From NCBI RefSeq assembly GCF_903819335.1, contig NZ_CAIJDE010000047.1, forward strand, positions 62,001-126,000: a stretch of 64,000 bases of DNA. Reading direction: 5' to 3'. Made by a program: the position numbers and the translations under genes. The DNA is from Flavobacterium panici (GTDB taxonomy: Bacteria; Bacteroidota; Bacteroidia; Flavobacteriales; Flavobacteriaceae). Below the pieces are notes generated by a model that saw only the letters and a program-made list of their open reading frames with translations, was not told where the DNA came from and did not search any database. Positions 52,316 to 62,484 of the stretch are shown here, piece after piece (position 1 is the stretch's first letter; every line of letters begins with the position of its first letter).

Positions 52316-55300
52316 ATGAAAAGAGCTAACAACAATAATTTAGCCAACGACAGAAGTTGGACCAAAATGGCGTATCCTAAAAATACGTTACCGGAAATTT
52401 TTGCAGAGCAGGCTGCTTTATCTTCCAATTCAATAGCACTTGAATCTGGAGACGAACAGGTTAGTTACGAAGCGTTAATAAAAATGACCAACCAGCTGGC
52501 AAATTATTTTTTAACGCAGGGTTTATCTTCCGGACAGATTGTTGCTGTATCAATGGAGCGAACTCCTAATTTAGTGGCTTCACTTTTGGCTATTTTACAA
52601 TGCGGCGCGGCCTATTTACCATTAGATCCAAAATTTCCGGCGGTACGTTTAGAATTTATGCTTGAAGATTCTGGAGCCAGTTTTTTGCTGACTACAAAAT
52701 CACTTACTAATTCATTGCCTGTTTATTCTAAAACGATAGTAATTGAAGACGCTTTAGCTGCACTTGATCAATATCCTGCAGTTCCTGTTTCAGCTTCTGT
52801 TTCTTACGATGCGGCGGCGTATATCATGTATACCTCGGGATCTACCGGAAAACCTAAAGGAGTTACGGTTACCCATAAAAATCTAATAAACTTCCTGTTC
52901 AGTATGGCAATTGAACCGGGCATAAATATCGAAGACAGATTATTATCGATCACCACAATTTCCTTTGATATTGCGGGTCTTGAATTATTTCTGCCGTTAA
53001 TAAAAGGTGCAACAGTAGTTTTTGCCGATTATGAAACTACACGTGACGGACATCTTTTACTTGATCTTTTACAGAAAAAAGAAATTACAATATTACAAGC
53101 TACACCTACTACATGGCAGTCGCTGCTTGATTCAGGATGGGAAACACCGCTGGCTTTAAAAGCATTATGCGGCGGAGAAGCTATGCCTTTAAATTTAGCG
53201 CGCCAATTAACGTCAAAATGCGATTCACTTTGGAATATGTATGGGCCGACAGAAACAACGATTTGGTCGGCAGTAAAACAAATTCAGGCAGATGATGAAT
53301 TAATTACAATTGGTTTTCCGATTGCCAATACACAAATTTATTTATTAGATGAAGAAAGAAAAGCCGTTGAACCCGGAACAATTGGAGAAATTGTAATTGG
53401 CGGAGACGGAGTCGCAAAAGGATATTGGAATCGTCCCGAACTTACTGCCGAAAAATTTATTCCGGATCCGTTTTCTGCAGAACCAAACGCTATTTTGTAT
53501 CGCACTGGAGACTTGGGAAAATTACTCCCAAATGGAGAATTTCAATGTTTAGGCCGTATCGATCATCAGGTAAAAATAAGAGGGCATCGCATTGAATTAG
53601 GCGAAATAGAAGCCGCTCTAAATAGTATTCCTGAAATAAAACAATCTGCCGTAATCGTTAATAACTATTTTGGCAATGAAGATAAACTCGTGGCTTATTT
53701 AAAATCTGGTGCTGAATTACAGGACGAAAAACCAATTCATGAGGCACTTTCAAAGGTTTTGCCCGAAATATTATTGCCATCTAAATACATTTGGGTAGAC
53801 GAATTTCCGATTACTCCAAATGGAAAAGTGGATAAAAAAAACCTGCCCGTTCCTGAACACAACAGACCTGATTCTGCACCGCCATTCAAGAAACCAAATA
53901 CGCAGTTAGAAAAAGATATTGTAAAAATTTGGAGCGAAGAATTGCAAATAGCAAGTATTGGTATCGATGATGATTTTTTTGATATGGGCGGAAGTTCTGT
54001 ATTGGCACAAAAAGTAACGTCGTTAATGAGACAGCAATTAGAACTGGACATCTCTGTTTCAAAAATTTATATTCATCCAACTATTAGAGAACTTGCCAGC
54101 ACTTTAGAAGAAAACAATACGAAAGAAGATTCGTTTGCTTTTAAACAAACGGACAAACAAACCTCTAACGGAGATATTGCCGTAATCGGAATGGCCGGAA
54201 GATTTCCGGGTTCTGATACTATAGAAGAATTATGGGAAAATCTAAAAGAGGGAAAAGAAACCATTTCCTTATTTACCAAAGAAGAATTAGATCCAAGTTT
54301 ACCCGAAAGTCTTCGTAAAGATCCATTTTATATTGGTGCAAGAGGAATTTTACCTTCGGCTAAAACATTCGACGCTCATTTCTTCGGACTAAATCCGCAG
54401 CTTGCCGCCGCAATGGACCCGCAAATACGTGTGTTTATGGAAATTTCGTTTGAAGCTCTGGAACAAGCAGGACATCTTCCCAAACATTATAAAGGAAGCA
54501 TCGCCGTATATTCTGGAAGTGAAATCAATACCTATTATGAACATAATATATTTAATAACCAAGAGCTGAAAAGTTCGGTTGGAGAATTACAAATCTATAC
54601 CGTAAACGGAAAAGATTTTATTGCGCCGCGAACTTCTTATCATTTAAATTTAAAAGGACCTTCGGTTAGTGTACATTCTGCCTGTTCCACTTCATTATTG
54701 GCTGTAGCCGAAGCTGTAAAAGCGATAAGAACCGGAATGTGTGATATTGCGCTTGCAGGCGGATCGAGTGTGACTTCGCCTATAAATAGCGGACATCTTT
54801 ATGACGACGGTTTTATTAAAAGTCCCGACGGATCGACAAGATCTTTTGACGCTGCTGGAAAAGGTACTGTTTTTAGTGACGGCGCCGGAGTTGTTGTGCT
54901 AAAAAGACTGGAAGAAGCAGAGAAAGATGGCGATATTATATACGGCGTAATTAAAGGCGTTGGCGTAAATAATGACGGCGGAGACAAAGGCAGTTTTATG
55001 GCGCCAAGTCCGCGTGGTCAGGCCGGAGCGATTATAAATGCTTTTAATGATGCCCAAATTGCGCCTTCATCAATCAGCTATATGGAAGCGCACGGAACTG
55101 CAACTCCCGTAGGAGATCCAATAGAAATAGAAGGACTTAAAATAGCCTATGGCAAACAGGAAAAAAACAATTATTGCGCTTTAGGTTCTATAAAAAGCAA
55201 TATGGGACATACCACAGCGGCTGCCGGAGTTGCGGGTTTAATGAAAGTGTTATTAGCAATGCGCCATAAACAGATTCCGCCAATGGTAAATTTCAACGAA

Positions 55301-57643
55301 CCAAATCCAAATATAGATTTTGCAAACAGTCCTTTTTATATCAATAACAAATTAATTGAATGGGAAACGGATAGCATAAGAAGAGCCGGTGTGAGCTCTT
55401 TTGGAATTGGCAGCACAAACGTTCATGCCATTGTTGAAGAATATACAGCAGAACCTCTGCCCTCTTCAGGCGGACGTCCGCTTCAATTATTAATGTGGTC
55501 TGCAAAAAGCCAAAACAGTTTATTAGGTTACGAAAATGCATTGGGTCATTTTATTGATAAATCAAGAAATATTCCTTTAGCAGACATTGCTTATTCGTTG
55601 AATATTACGAGAGATGATTTTAATCAACGCAGCTTTTTAGTAACAAATTCTACAGATGATGCCGTTGAAAAATTAATTTCTTTAAAAGCAAAAAGTACTA
55701 AATCTTCCATATTAAAAAGTGTGCCGAGTGAAATGGGATTTCTGTTTCCGGGGCAAGGCGCGCAGTATCTGCAAATGGGAAAAACACTTTATGATAACGA
55801 AAAAGTATATCGTGAAGCGGTAGACAAATGTGCAGCATTATTAATGGAGGATTTAAAATTAGATATTCGCGAAATCCTTTATCCCGAAACTAATTCTGCT
55901 GAAGCCGAAGCGCGCTTAAAAGATACCCGTTTAACACAGCCAAGTTTATTTGTCACAGAATATGCACTGGCGCAGTTGTGGATGAGCTGGGGAATAAAAC
56001 CAACGTTCCTTTGCGGTCATAGTATTGGCGAATTTGCAACGGCACATTTAGCCGGAATTATGAGTTTAAAAGATGCCTTGCATATTGTTGCGATTCGAGG
56101 AAAATTAATAAGCGAACTTCCCGGCGGATCAATGTTAGCGGTACGTGTTCCTGTAGAAAAATTATATGAACTTATTCCTGATACACTTTCGGTTGCTGCC
56201 ATAAATTCAAGTCAGTTTTGTGTGGCTTCGGGTACAAAAGAAGATATTGCATTATTTAATCAGGCACTTGATGCGCAGGATATTCCAAACAAACTGCTGC
56301 TAACAAGTCATGCTTTTCACTCTTTTATGATGGAACCTATTTTGGATTCTTTTAAAGATGAAATAGAAAAAATAAAACTAAATATTCCACGATTACCTAT
56401 TATTTCAACAGCAACAGGAACCTGGCTTTCAGATACTGAAGCCACAAGTTCAACGTATTGGGTTAATCATTTAAAAAATACAGTACGCTTTGCCGATGCT
56501 ATGGATACTGCATTTGAATTAGAAGATTATATTTTATTAGAAGTTGGTCCGGGTCAAACCCTTATTACGCTGGCACGTCAGCAGGCGGCTGGTAAAGTTA
56601 TACCTGCTTTTTCGAGCATTAATTTTCCTAAAGAAGAACAGGACAATGAATATTCGACTTTATTAAATACTGTTGGAGAATTATGGGCGAAAGGGATAAG
56701 TCCTGATTGGAAATCTTTTTACAATGAACAGCAAAGACAAAAAATAGAATTACCGGGTTATGTTTTTGATCGAAAACCATGCTGGATTGAGCCTTTAAAT
56801 GTTATTGAAACGATAGTTGAAAGAAATACAGTTTCTGAAATAGTTCCGAATATTTCTGAAGAAACTGAAAGCGTTTCTGCTTCAGCAAAAGAATCAAGAA
56901 AGGAATCTATATCAGTTAGAATTTCAGAAATCATAACAGAAGCATCGGGAATAACTTATGATCCTGATTCGGCTTCCAATACATTCTTAGAATTAGGATT
57001 GGATTCTTTATCGCTCACTCAATTATCCGGAAGACTGAAAAAAGAATTTGATCTGCCTATCACTTTTAGACAACTCAACGAAGGATATCCTACTCCATCG
57101 CTTTTGGCAGATTATATAGATTTAAATCTTCCTGAAGAAGCTGAAAGTGAGATTAAAGAAAATGAAATTGTTTCTAATGAAATTCAGCCTTCTATGTTAA
57201 CAAATGAAGCTCCATTATCTGTAAATCAAAATCAAACTTCATTAGAGCAAATTATACAGCAAATTCAGCTTTTGAGCCAAAAAGTAGATCAACTGCAAGG
57301 ATTACAGCATTCATCTGCAAACGGAAATACTTCATTCGTCAATTTAAAAGTAAAACATTTTGATGCTCTTGCATTTAATCATGAAAATCGAGTCGGGACA
57401 AACGGATCAAATGGCGTTCATAAAAAAGAAAAAGCTTTTGACCTTTCCAAAATAAACGGACATCTTTTCATTGAAACTAATGCTGAAGAAAAGAAATATA
57501 CCATAATGGCAAACGAACCACCTATTCACGGCAGTAAACTGGGACGGGACGAAAACGGAAATCCGGCATGGTTTATTGAAGACCCTGTTCAAAAAGGAAA
57601 GTTCAATAAAACGATGTTATTAGAATCAGATAAACATAATTAA
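52316..57643 (+). CDS. Hybrid NRPS-PKS synthetase, A-PCP-KS-AT-ACP
   Basis: This 1775-residue megasynthase starts at the ATG at 52316; a TTG 30 bases upstream is less likely. Domains in order: adenylation (about 15-515; MYTSGSTGKPKG, MYGPTETT, LYRTGDLG, NGKVDKK); PCP (Ser561 in MGGSS); ketosynthase (618-1041; Cys790, EAHGTATPVGDP, SNMGH); acyltransferase (1140-1440; Ser1236 in GHSIGE, HAFH 1332-1335, a malonyl-CoA signature); and ACP (Ser1564 in LGLDSL). A tail follows, with a coiled coil (1640-1660) and a PPIHGSKLGRDENGNPAW block typical of hybrid synthetase junctions. No KR, DH or ER is present. The hand-read A-domain code is D-I-L-Q-L-G-M-I-W-K, glycine-like. It loads an amino acid and extends it with one malonyl unit as a beta-ketone. 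Confidence 0.93.
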   Translation: MKRANNNNLANDRSWTKMAYPKNTLPEIFAEQAALSSNSIALESGDEQVSYEALIKMTNQLANYFLTQGLSSGQIVAVSMERTPNLVASLLAILQCGAAYLPLDPKFPAVRLEFMLEDSGASFLLTTKSLTNSLPVYSKTIVIEDALAALDQYPAVPVSASVSYDAAAYIMYTSGSTGKPKGVTVTHKNLINFLFSMAIEPGINIEDRLLSITTISFDIAGLELFLPLIKGATVVFADYETTRDGHLLLDLLQKKEITILQATPTTWQSLLDSGWETPLALKALCGGEAMPLNLARQLTSKCDSLWNMYGPTETTIWSAVKQIQADDELITIGFPIANTQIYLLDEERKAVEPGTIGEIVIGGDGVAKGYWNRPELTAEKFIPDPFSAEPNAILYRTGDLGKLLPNGEFQCLGRIDHQVKIRGHRIELGEIEAALNSIPEIKQSAVIVNNYFGNEDKLVAYLKSGAELQDEKPIHEALSKVLPEILLPSKYIWVDEFPITPNGKVDKKNLPVPEHNRPDSAPPFKKPNTQLEKDIVKIWSEELQIASIGIDDDFFDMGGSSVLAQKVTSLMRQQLELDISVSKIYIHPTIRELASTLEENNTKEDSFAFKQTDKQTSNGDIAVIGMAGRFPGSDTIEELWENLKEGKETISLFTKEELDPSLPESLRKDPFYIGARGILPSAKTFDAHFFGLNPQLAAAMDPQIRVFMEISFEALEQAGHLPKHYKGSIAVYSGSEINTYYEHNIFNNQELKSSVGELQIYTVNGKDFIAPRTSYHLNLKGPSVSVHSACSTSLLAVAEAVKAIRTGMCDIALAGGSSVTSPINSGHLYDDGFIKSPDGSTRSFDAAGKGTVFSDGAGVVVLKRLEEAEKDGDIIYGVIKGVGVNNDGGDKGSFMAPSPRGQAGAIINAFNDAQIAPSSISYMEAHGTATPVGDPIEIEGLKIAYGKQEKNNYCALGSIKSNMGHTTAAAGVAGLMKVLLAMRHKQIPPMVNFNEPNPNIDFANSPFYINNKLIEWETDSIRRAGVSSFGIGSTNVHAIVEEYTAEPLPSSGGRPLQLLMWSAKSQNSLLGYENALGHFIDKSRNIPLADIAYSLNITRDDFNQRSFLVTNSTDDAVEKLISLKAKSTKSSILKSVPSEMGFLFPGQGAQYLQMGKTLYDNEKVYREAVDKCAALLMEDLKLDIREILYPETNSAEAEARLKDTRLTQPSLFVTEYALAQLWMSWGIKPTFLCGHSIGEFATAHLAGIMSLKDALHIVAIRGKLISELPGGSMLAVRVPVEKLYELIPDTLSVAAINSSQFCVASGTKEDIALFNQALDAQDIPNKLLLTSHAFHSFMMEPILDSFKDEIEKIKLNIPRLPIISTATGTWLSDTEATSSTYWVNHLKNTVRFADAMDTAFELEDYILLEVGPGQTLITLARQQAAGKVIPAFSSINFPKEEQDNEYSTLLNTVGELWAKGISPDWKSFYNEQQRQKIELPGYVFDRKPCWIEPLNVIETIVERNTVSEIVPNISEETESVSASAKESRKESISVRISEIITEASGITYDPDSASNTFLELGLDSLSLTQLSGRLKKEFDLPITFRQLNEGYPTPSLLADYIDLNLPEEAESEIKENEIVSNEIQPSMLTNEAPLSVNQNQTSLEQIIQQIQLLSQKVDQLQGLQHSSANGNTSFVNLKVKHFDALAFNHENRVGTNGSNGVHKKEKAFDLSKINGHLFIETNAEEKKYTIMANEPPIHGSKLGRDENGNPAWFIEDPVQKGKFNKTMLLESDKHN

Positions 57644-57695
57644 TAATTCAGATTGTCAATTTAAAAACTGTGCAATTACTTTTAAAAATAGAATT

Positions 57696-60600
57696 ATGAT
57701 AACAATGAAAAATAAATCTCAAATAAAAACTGAAACTGAAGTTCAATTTAATCCGTTTTTACCTGAAATTGAAAGAGTAATTCAAACCACAAATTCGCAG
57801 CAGGAAATATGGTCAGATTGTATTTTTGGAGGCAGTGATGCTAATAAAGCGTACAACTTGTCTGTTTCTATTAAATTGAAAGGCAACTTAATAATAGACA
57901 CATTTGAGCAGGCCGTAAAAACATTAATTCAGCGTCATGAAGGCTTGAGATCTGCTTTTAGTCCAGACGGACGCTATATGTGTATTTACAGCGATATTGA
58001 TTTTAAAATTTCACATAATAATTTTTCAGACCTTGATACAGCTGAAAAAGAACTTACAATAGAAACTTTGGTTAAAGAAGAAGTAAATGGACTTTTTGAT
58101 CTTGTTAACGGCCCGTTATTCAGAATTAATTTGATTAAAATTGATGAATTTGAATATCTGGTAACCTTAACCATTCATCATATTGTTGGAGACGGACTAA
58201 GTGTCGATATTATATTAGAAGAACTTAGTATGCTTTATTCTGCTTATGTTGAAAATAAAAAACCAAACCTGCCAAATCCGGAACGTTTTAGTGAATATGC
58301 CGAAAAAGCAAATTCATTTATGGAAACAAATGAATACAAACAGCAGGAAAATTTTTGGCTTACTATTTATAAAGAATCGACTCCTACAATCGAATTACCG
58401 CTGGATTATCCAAGACCTTCTTTGCGAACTTATAATAGTAATCGTATTGATTTTCCTTATGATAATACGATGACCGATTCTTTAAAAAATATAGGAATAA
58501 GTGCTAATTGCAGTTTAGTGACTACGCTGCTTGCCGCATTTGAAGTTTTTTTATACAAAATCACGGGTCAAAATGATTTAGTTGTTGGGTTTCCTTCTTC
58601 GGGAAATACATTATACGATATGAAACAATTGGTTGGAGATTGTGCGAATTTGCTTCCTTTGCGCAGTAAAATTAATCCTGATATTACTTTCTTAGAATAC
58701 TTAAAACAAAGAAATTCACAGTTATTTGATGCCTACGAACATCAGCAGGTAAGTTTTGGTCATCTTCTTAAAAGTTTGGCTATTGCCAGAGATTCTTCCA
58801 GAATTCCTTTGGTGCCAGCTGTATTAACCGTTGATATGAATCAGGATATAGAAAGTGAATTTTCATATGCCGGTCTTTCTCATGAACTTACAGTTAATCC
58901 TAGAGGATATGCAACTTTTGAAATTCAGCTTCATATTTTTAGAACCAAAAAAGGACCTATATTTCAATGGTCTTATAATACCACTTTATTCAAGCCGGAA
59001 ACGATCAATCAAATGATGCAAACCTTTGAAGATATCATCCATAAATTAATAACTGGTGCAGATAAGCCTTTATCAGACATCCTTGGAAGTCATTATTTAG
59101 CTGATTATGAAGCTCTGAATAATACTGAAGTATCTTATCCGGATGTTTCCTTAACCGAATTATTTAAAAAACAAGCCGAACTTACGCCAAACAATATCGC
59201 CTTAGAATTTCATGAAACAAAAACTACTTATCTCGAATTACATCAAAAAGTAAATCAATTAGCTCATTATTTAAAAGCACAAGGCGTTCAGTCCGGAGAT
59301 ATTATTGCGGTTTCTGTTTCGCGCAGTCCTGAACTGCTTTATAGTTTGTTGGCCATAATGCAGTGTGGTGCGGCTTATCTTCCACTCGATCCTGAATATC
59401 CAAAAGGCCGTTTAGAATTTATGCTGAATGATTCCGGTGCAAAAGTTTTATTGACCAGCAAAACATTATTTGCATCCTTGCCATCATGGCCGATTACGCT
59501 TTTTATAGAAGATGCCATGGAATCCTTAAACCATTATGATGCATCACCGTTAACTTCTATTGTAAATCCGGATAGTATGGCGTATATACTCTATACCTCC
59601 GGATCAACAGGAAATCCAAAAGGTGTTCCTATTACTCATAAAAACTTGGTTAACTTACTTTGCAGTATGGCTTTAGAACCCGGTATTAGTGAAAACGACA
59701 GATTGCTGTCAATTACTACTATCTCTTTTGACATTGCGGGTCTTGAATTATATTTACCACTCCTTAAAGGCGCAACCTTAATACTTGCAGATCAGGAAAC
59801 TGCGAGAGATGGACGACTTTTACTTGAATTAGTAAAAAAGGGAAATATCAGTTTTCTGCAAGCTACTCCCACAACATGGTCGATGCTTTTAGATTCTGGC
59901 TGGGATGAACCTTTATCGCTTAAGGCTTTATGCGGCGGTGAGGCAATGCCTGCAGATCTTGCCAAAGAACTTACAAGTAAATGTAATACGCTGTGGAATG
60001 TTTATGGCCCAACGGAAACCACGATTTATTCTGCTGTAAAACAAGTAAAAGCTGATGATACTTTAATAACCATTGGTAAACCTATTGCTAATACACAACT
60101 TTATATTATTGATGAGCAAGGACAGCTTGTCGCTCCGGGAAAAATTGGTGAAATAGCCATTGGCGGTGATGGCGTTGCAAAAGGATATTGGAACAGACCA
60201 GAACTTTCAGCAGAAAAATTTATTAAAAACGGTTTTTCGACTAATAAAGACAGCATCATTTATCGTACAGGCGATTTAGGAAGATTACTTCCAAGTAATG
60301 AAATAGAATGTTTAGGTCGTCTGGATCAACAGGTTAAAATTAGAGGACAACGTATTGAACCCGGTGAGGTAGAACATGCATTGCTGCAGCTTGACGGTAT
60401 AAAATATGCTGTTGTATTAGCGAATGAAAACTTTCTTGTAGCTCATGTTGTTTCAGAATCCAGTATAGAAAGTGCCGAAACTCAAATTCCTTTATGGCGT
60501 GAAACTTTGGCCGCACGCCTGCCCGCACAATTAATGCCGCATGATTTTAATCTATTGGAGAAAATACCAACAACACTTAACGGCAAAATAGATCGTAAAG

Positions 60601-61703
60601 CATTATCTCAATATAAAACAAGCAAAATAATTGAATATACTGCTCCTCGCACAGAAGAAGAAAGTATTGTGGCAGCTATTTGGAAAGAAAGCCTTGGTTT
60701 AGAAAATATCGATATTTTTAGTGATTTCTTCGAAATGGGCGGACATTCTATTAAGGGAGTAAAAGTCATGATCGAAATAGAGAAATATACCGGAAAACGA
60801 ATTCCGCTATCAGCATTATTTAAATATTCGACTGTTGAGAAATTTGCCAAACTGTTGAATACGGGTACCGAAATTTATTCTGATTGTTTAGTTCCAATAA
60901 GCCCAAGCGGACATAAAGTGCCTCTTTTTATTATTCACGGTGCCGGACTTAATGTTTTAAATTTTGTCAATTTGAGTAAACATTTTGATGACGATCAGCC
61001 TATTTATGCCATTCAGGGTATTAAACCTAAAGGGTTTGACGGTTGGTACGAATCCATTGAAGCTATGGCTGCTCATTATATTGATGCTATTATAAAAGTA
61101 AATCCAAAAGGGCCTTATGCTTTGGCAGGTTTTTCTTTTGGCGGAATTGTAGCTTTCGAAATGACCCGTCAATTAAAGGAACAAGGACGAAAAGTAAGCT
61201 TAACGGCATTACTGGACTCTTATGTGGATTCTTCTTATTATTATGGAAGTTACAGACGCAAACAACTCGTTAGATACTTTGATATTACACACAGAAGATT
61301 AGACTTTTTAAAGGAAATGTTATTGAGCTGGAAAGCTTTTAAAATGCGTATTAATGGCAAAAAAGAATATATCCTGAAAAGGCATTTTGGTAAAAAAGAT
61401 GAAATGACCGAACAGGAAGAACTAGCGCTAAAAGAATTTATTGAAGCTGACAGCATGGTTAAAAAAATTGTGGATCGTTACCACCTTAAACCGCAAAACT
61501 TTGAAGTTGATTTATTTCGATCTAAAGATGACATTAATTACAGACTTGACCCAACACATCTTGGCTGGAAAAAAGCTGCGCTGGGAGGCGTAACCATTCA
61601 TAATATCTCTGGGAATCATTTAGACATTGTAGCCCCGCCAAATGATATATTTTTAGCGAGATTACTTCAAGACATCTTAGATGAAAAAAATGAAAACATC
61701 TAA
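57696..61703 (+). CDS. Nonribosomal peptide synthetase, C-A-PCP-TE
   Basis: This 1335-residue terminal NRPS module lies 52 bases after the hybrid gene. Domains: condensation (about 25-455, active HHIVGDG at 161-167), adenylation (470-970), PCP (Ser1018 in MGGHS) and type I thioesterase (1070-1330; Ser1147 in GFSFGG and His1308 in GNHLDI). The hand-read code is D-I-L-Q-L-G-V-I-Y-K, close to that of the first module, and the adenylation domain as a whole is strikingly similar to the one in the preceding protein. No epimerisation or methylation domain is present. It should condense the beta-ketoacyl intermediate with a second amino acid, probably glycine, and release the product by hydrolysis or cyclisation. 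Confidence 0.93.
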   Translation: MITMKNKSQIKTETEVQFNPFLPEIERVIQTTNSQQEIWSDCIFGGSDANKAYNLSVSIKLKGNLIIDTFEQAVKTLIQRHEGLRSAFSPDGRYMCIYSDIDFKISHNNFSDLDTAEKELTIETLVKEEVNGLFDLVNGPLFRINLIKIDEFEYLVTLTIHHIVGDGLSVDIILEELSMLYSAYVENKKPNLPNPERFSEYAEKANSFMETNEYKQQENFWLTIYKESTPTIELPLDYPRPSLRTYNSNRIDFPYDNTMTDSLKNIGISANCSLVTTLLAAFEVFLYKITGQNDLVVGFPSSGNTLYDMKQLVGDCANLLPLRSKINPDITFLEYLKQRNSQLFDAYEHQQVSFGHLLKSLAIARDSSRIPLVPAVLTVDMNQDIESEFSYAGLSHELTVNPRGYATFEIQLHIFRTKKGPIFQWSYNTTLFKPETINQMMQTFEDIIHKLITGADKPLSDILGSHYLADYEALNNTEVSYPDVSLTELFKKQAELTPNNIALEFHETKTTYLELHQKVNQLAHYLKAQGVQSGDIIAVSVSRSPELLYSLLAIMQCGAAYLPLDPEYPKGRLEFMLNDSGAKVLLTSKTLFASLPSWPITLFIEDAMESLNHYDASPLTSIVNPDSMAYILYTSGSTGNPKGVPITHKNLVNLLCSMALEPGISENDRLLSITTISFDIAGLELYLPLLKGATLILADQETARDGRLLLELVKKGNISFLQATPTTWSMLLDSGWDEPLSLKALCGGEAMPADLAKELTSKCNTLWNVYGPTETTIYSAVKQVKADDTLITIGKPIANTQLYIIDEQGQLVAPGKIGEIAIGGDGVAKGYWNRPELSAEKFIKNGFSTNKDSIIYRTGDLGRLLPSNEIECLGRLDQQVKIRGQRIEPGEVEHALLQLDGIKYAVVLANENFLVAHVVSESSIESAETQIPLWRETLAARLPAQLMPHDFNLLEKIPTTLNGKIDRKALSQYKTSKIIEYTAPRTEEESIVAAIWKESLGLENIDIFSDFFEMGGHSIKGVKVMIEIEKYTGKRIPLSALFKYSTVEKFAKLLNTGTEIYSDCLVPISPSGHKVPLFIIHGAGLNVLNFVNLSKHFDDDQPIYAIQGIKPKGFDGWYESIEAMAAHYIDAIIKVNPKGPYALAGFSFGGIVAFEMTRQLKEQGRKVSLTALLDSYVDSSYYYGSYRRKQLVRYFDITHRRLDFLKEMLLSWKAFKMRINGKKEYILKRHFGKKDEMTEQEELALKEFIEADSMVKKIVDRYHLKPQNFEVDLFRSKDDINYRLDPTHLGWKKAALGGVTIHNISGNHLDIVAPPNDIFLARLLQDILDEKNENI

Positions 61704-62484
61704 GCTCTTTATCTCTTTTTCGGATATAAAGGGCGTTACTTTGGTTTCTGGTAAAGAATATTCTTTAGATACTAGTGATATTATCATATATAGTATTTAT
61801 CTGCCCAGTTTTATTGAATTTAAATCTAATTTATCGCAGTTTCTAAATTCTCCTGAACTCAAAAAAGCAAAACGCTTTTATAAGGAAATAGACCGGGACC
61901 GATTTATTATATACAGATCGATTTTAAAACTCATTTTAGGAGCTTACACAAAATCAGATATAAAAAATATTCATCTTGATTATGACTTTAATAAAAAACC
62001 ATATCTAGCCTCACACCCGTGGCTGCACTTCAATATCTCGCATTCGGAAGATTATGCGGCGATAGCGGTTTCACATAAAAAAGTTGGGCTGGATATTGAA
62101 TTTTTATCTAAAGATTTTAAATTTACAAACCTGCTTCCTGATATCTTTGATGATCATGAAAGATTATTGATTCAGAATGCTGATGATAAAAAAACCACTT
62201 TTTATACGTTATGGACACGCAAAGAAGCTTTTGTAAAAGCTTTAGGGAAAGGAATTGATGAAGATTTTAAATATATTCCCTGCACAGACGGACAGCATAA
62301 TTTAGAATTTAAACTCGTAAAAAACACGCAGAACTGGCAGGTATATAGTTTTGATTTTGCCGAGCAGTATCTGGGCGCAGTTTCCTATGAAGGGCTTCCA
62401 ACAACTTCAGACAATTTGTTATTATATATGATTCCTGATAGTATGGAAAATTTACTGGAAATGACCCAAAAAAGAAATTACTAA
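61681..62484 (+). CDS. Sfp-type 4'-phosphopantetheinyl transferase
   Basis: This 267-residue protein has the Sfp/AcpT family pattern: HFNISHSEDYAAIAVS, KVGLDIEFLS (magnesium-binding Asp-Glu pair) and WTRKEAFVKALGKG. It attaches the phosphopantetheine arm of CoA to the two PCPs and the ACP of the adjacent synthetases. Its ATG lies 23 bases inside the end of the NRPS gene (a second in-frame ATG is 9 bases further), which couples its translation to the NRPS. The dedicated transferase strongly supports an expressed and functional cluster. The length is at the upper end for Sfp-like enzymes. Confidence 0.93.
   Translation: MKKMKTSKLFISFSDIKGVTLVSGKEYSLDTSDIIIYSIYLPSFIEFKSNLSQFLNSPELKKAKRFYKEIDRDRFIIYRSILKLILGAYTKSDIKNIHLDYDFNKKPYLASHPWLHFNISHSEDYAAIAVSHKKVGLDIEFLSKDFKFTNLLPDIFDDHERLLIQNADDKKTTFYTLWTRKEAFVKALGKGIDEDFKYIPCTDGQHNLEFKLVKNTQNWQVYSFDFAEQYLGAVSYEGLPTTSDNLLLYMIPDSMENLLEMTQKRNY

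Noticed and set aside
52286..52318. TTG start for the hybrid NRPS-PKS
   Set aside because: An ATG at 52316 precedes the adenylation domain with a normal-length leader, and the extra residues add nothing recognisable.
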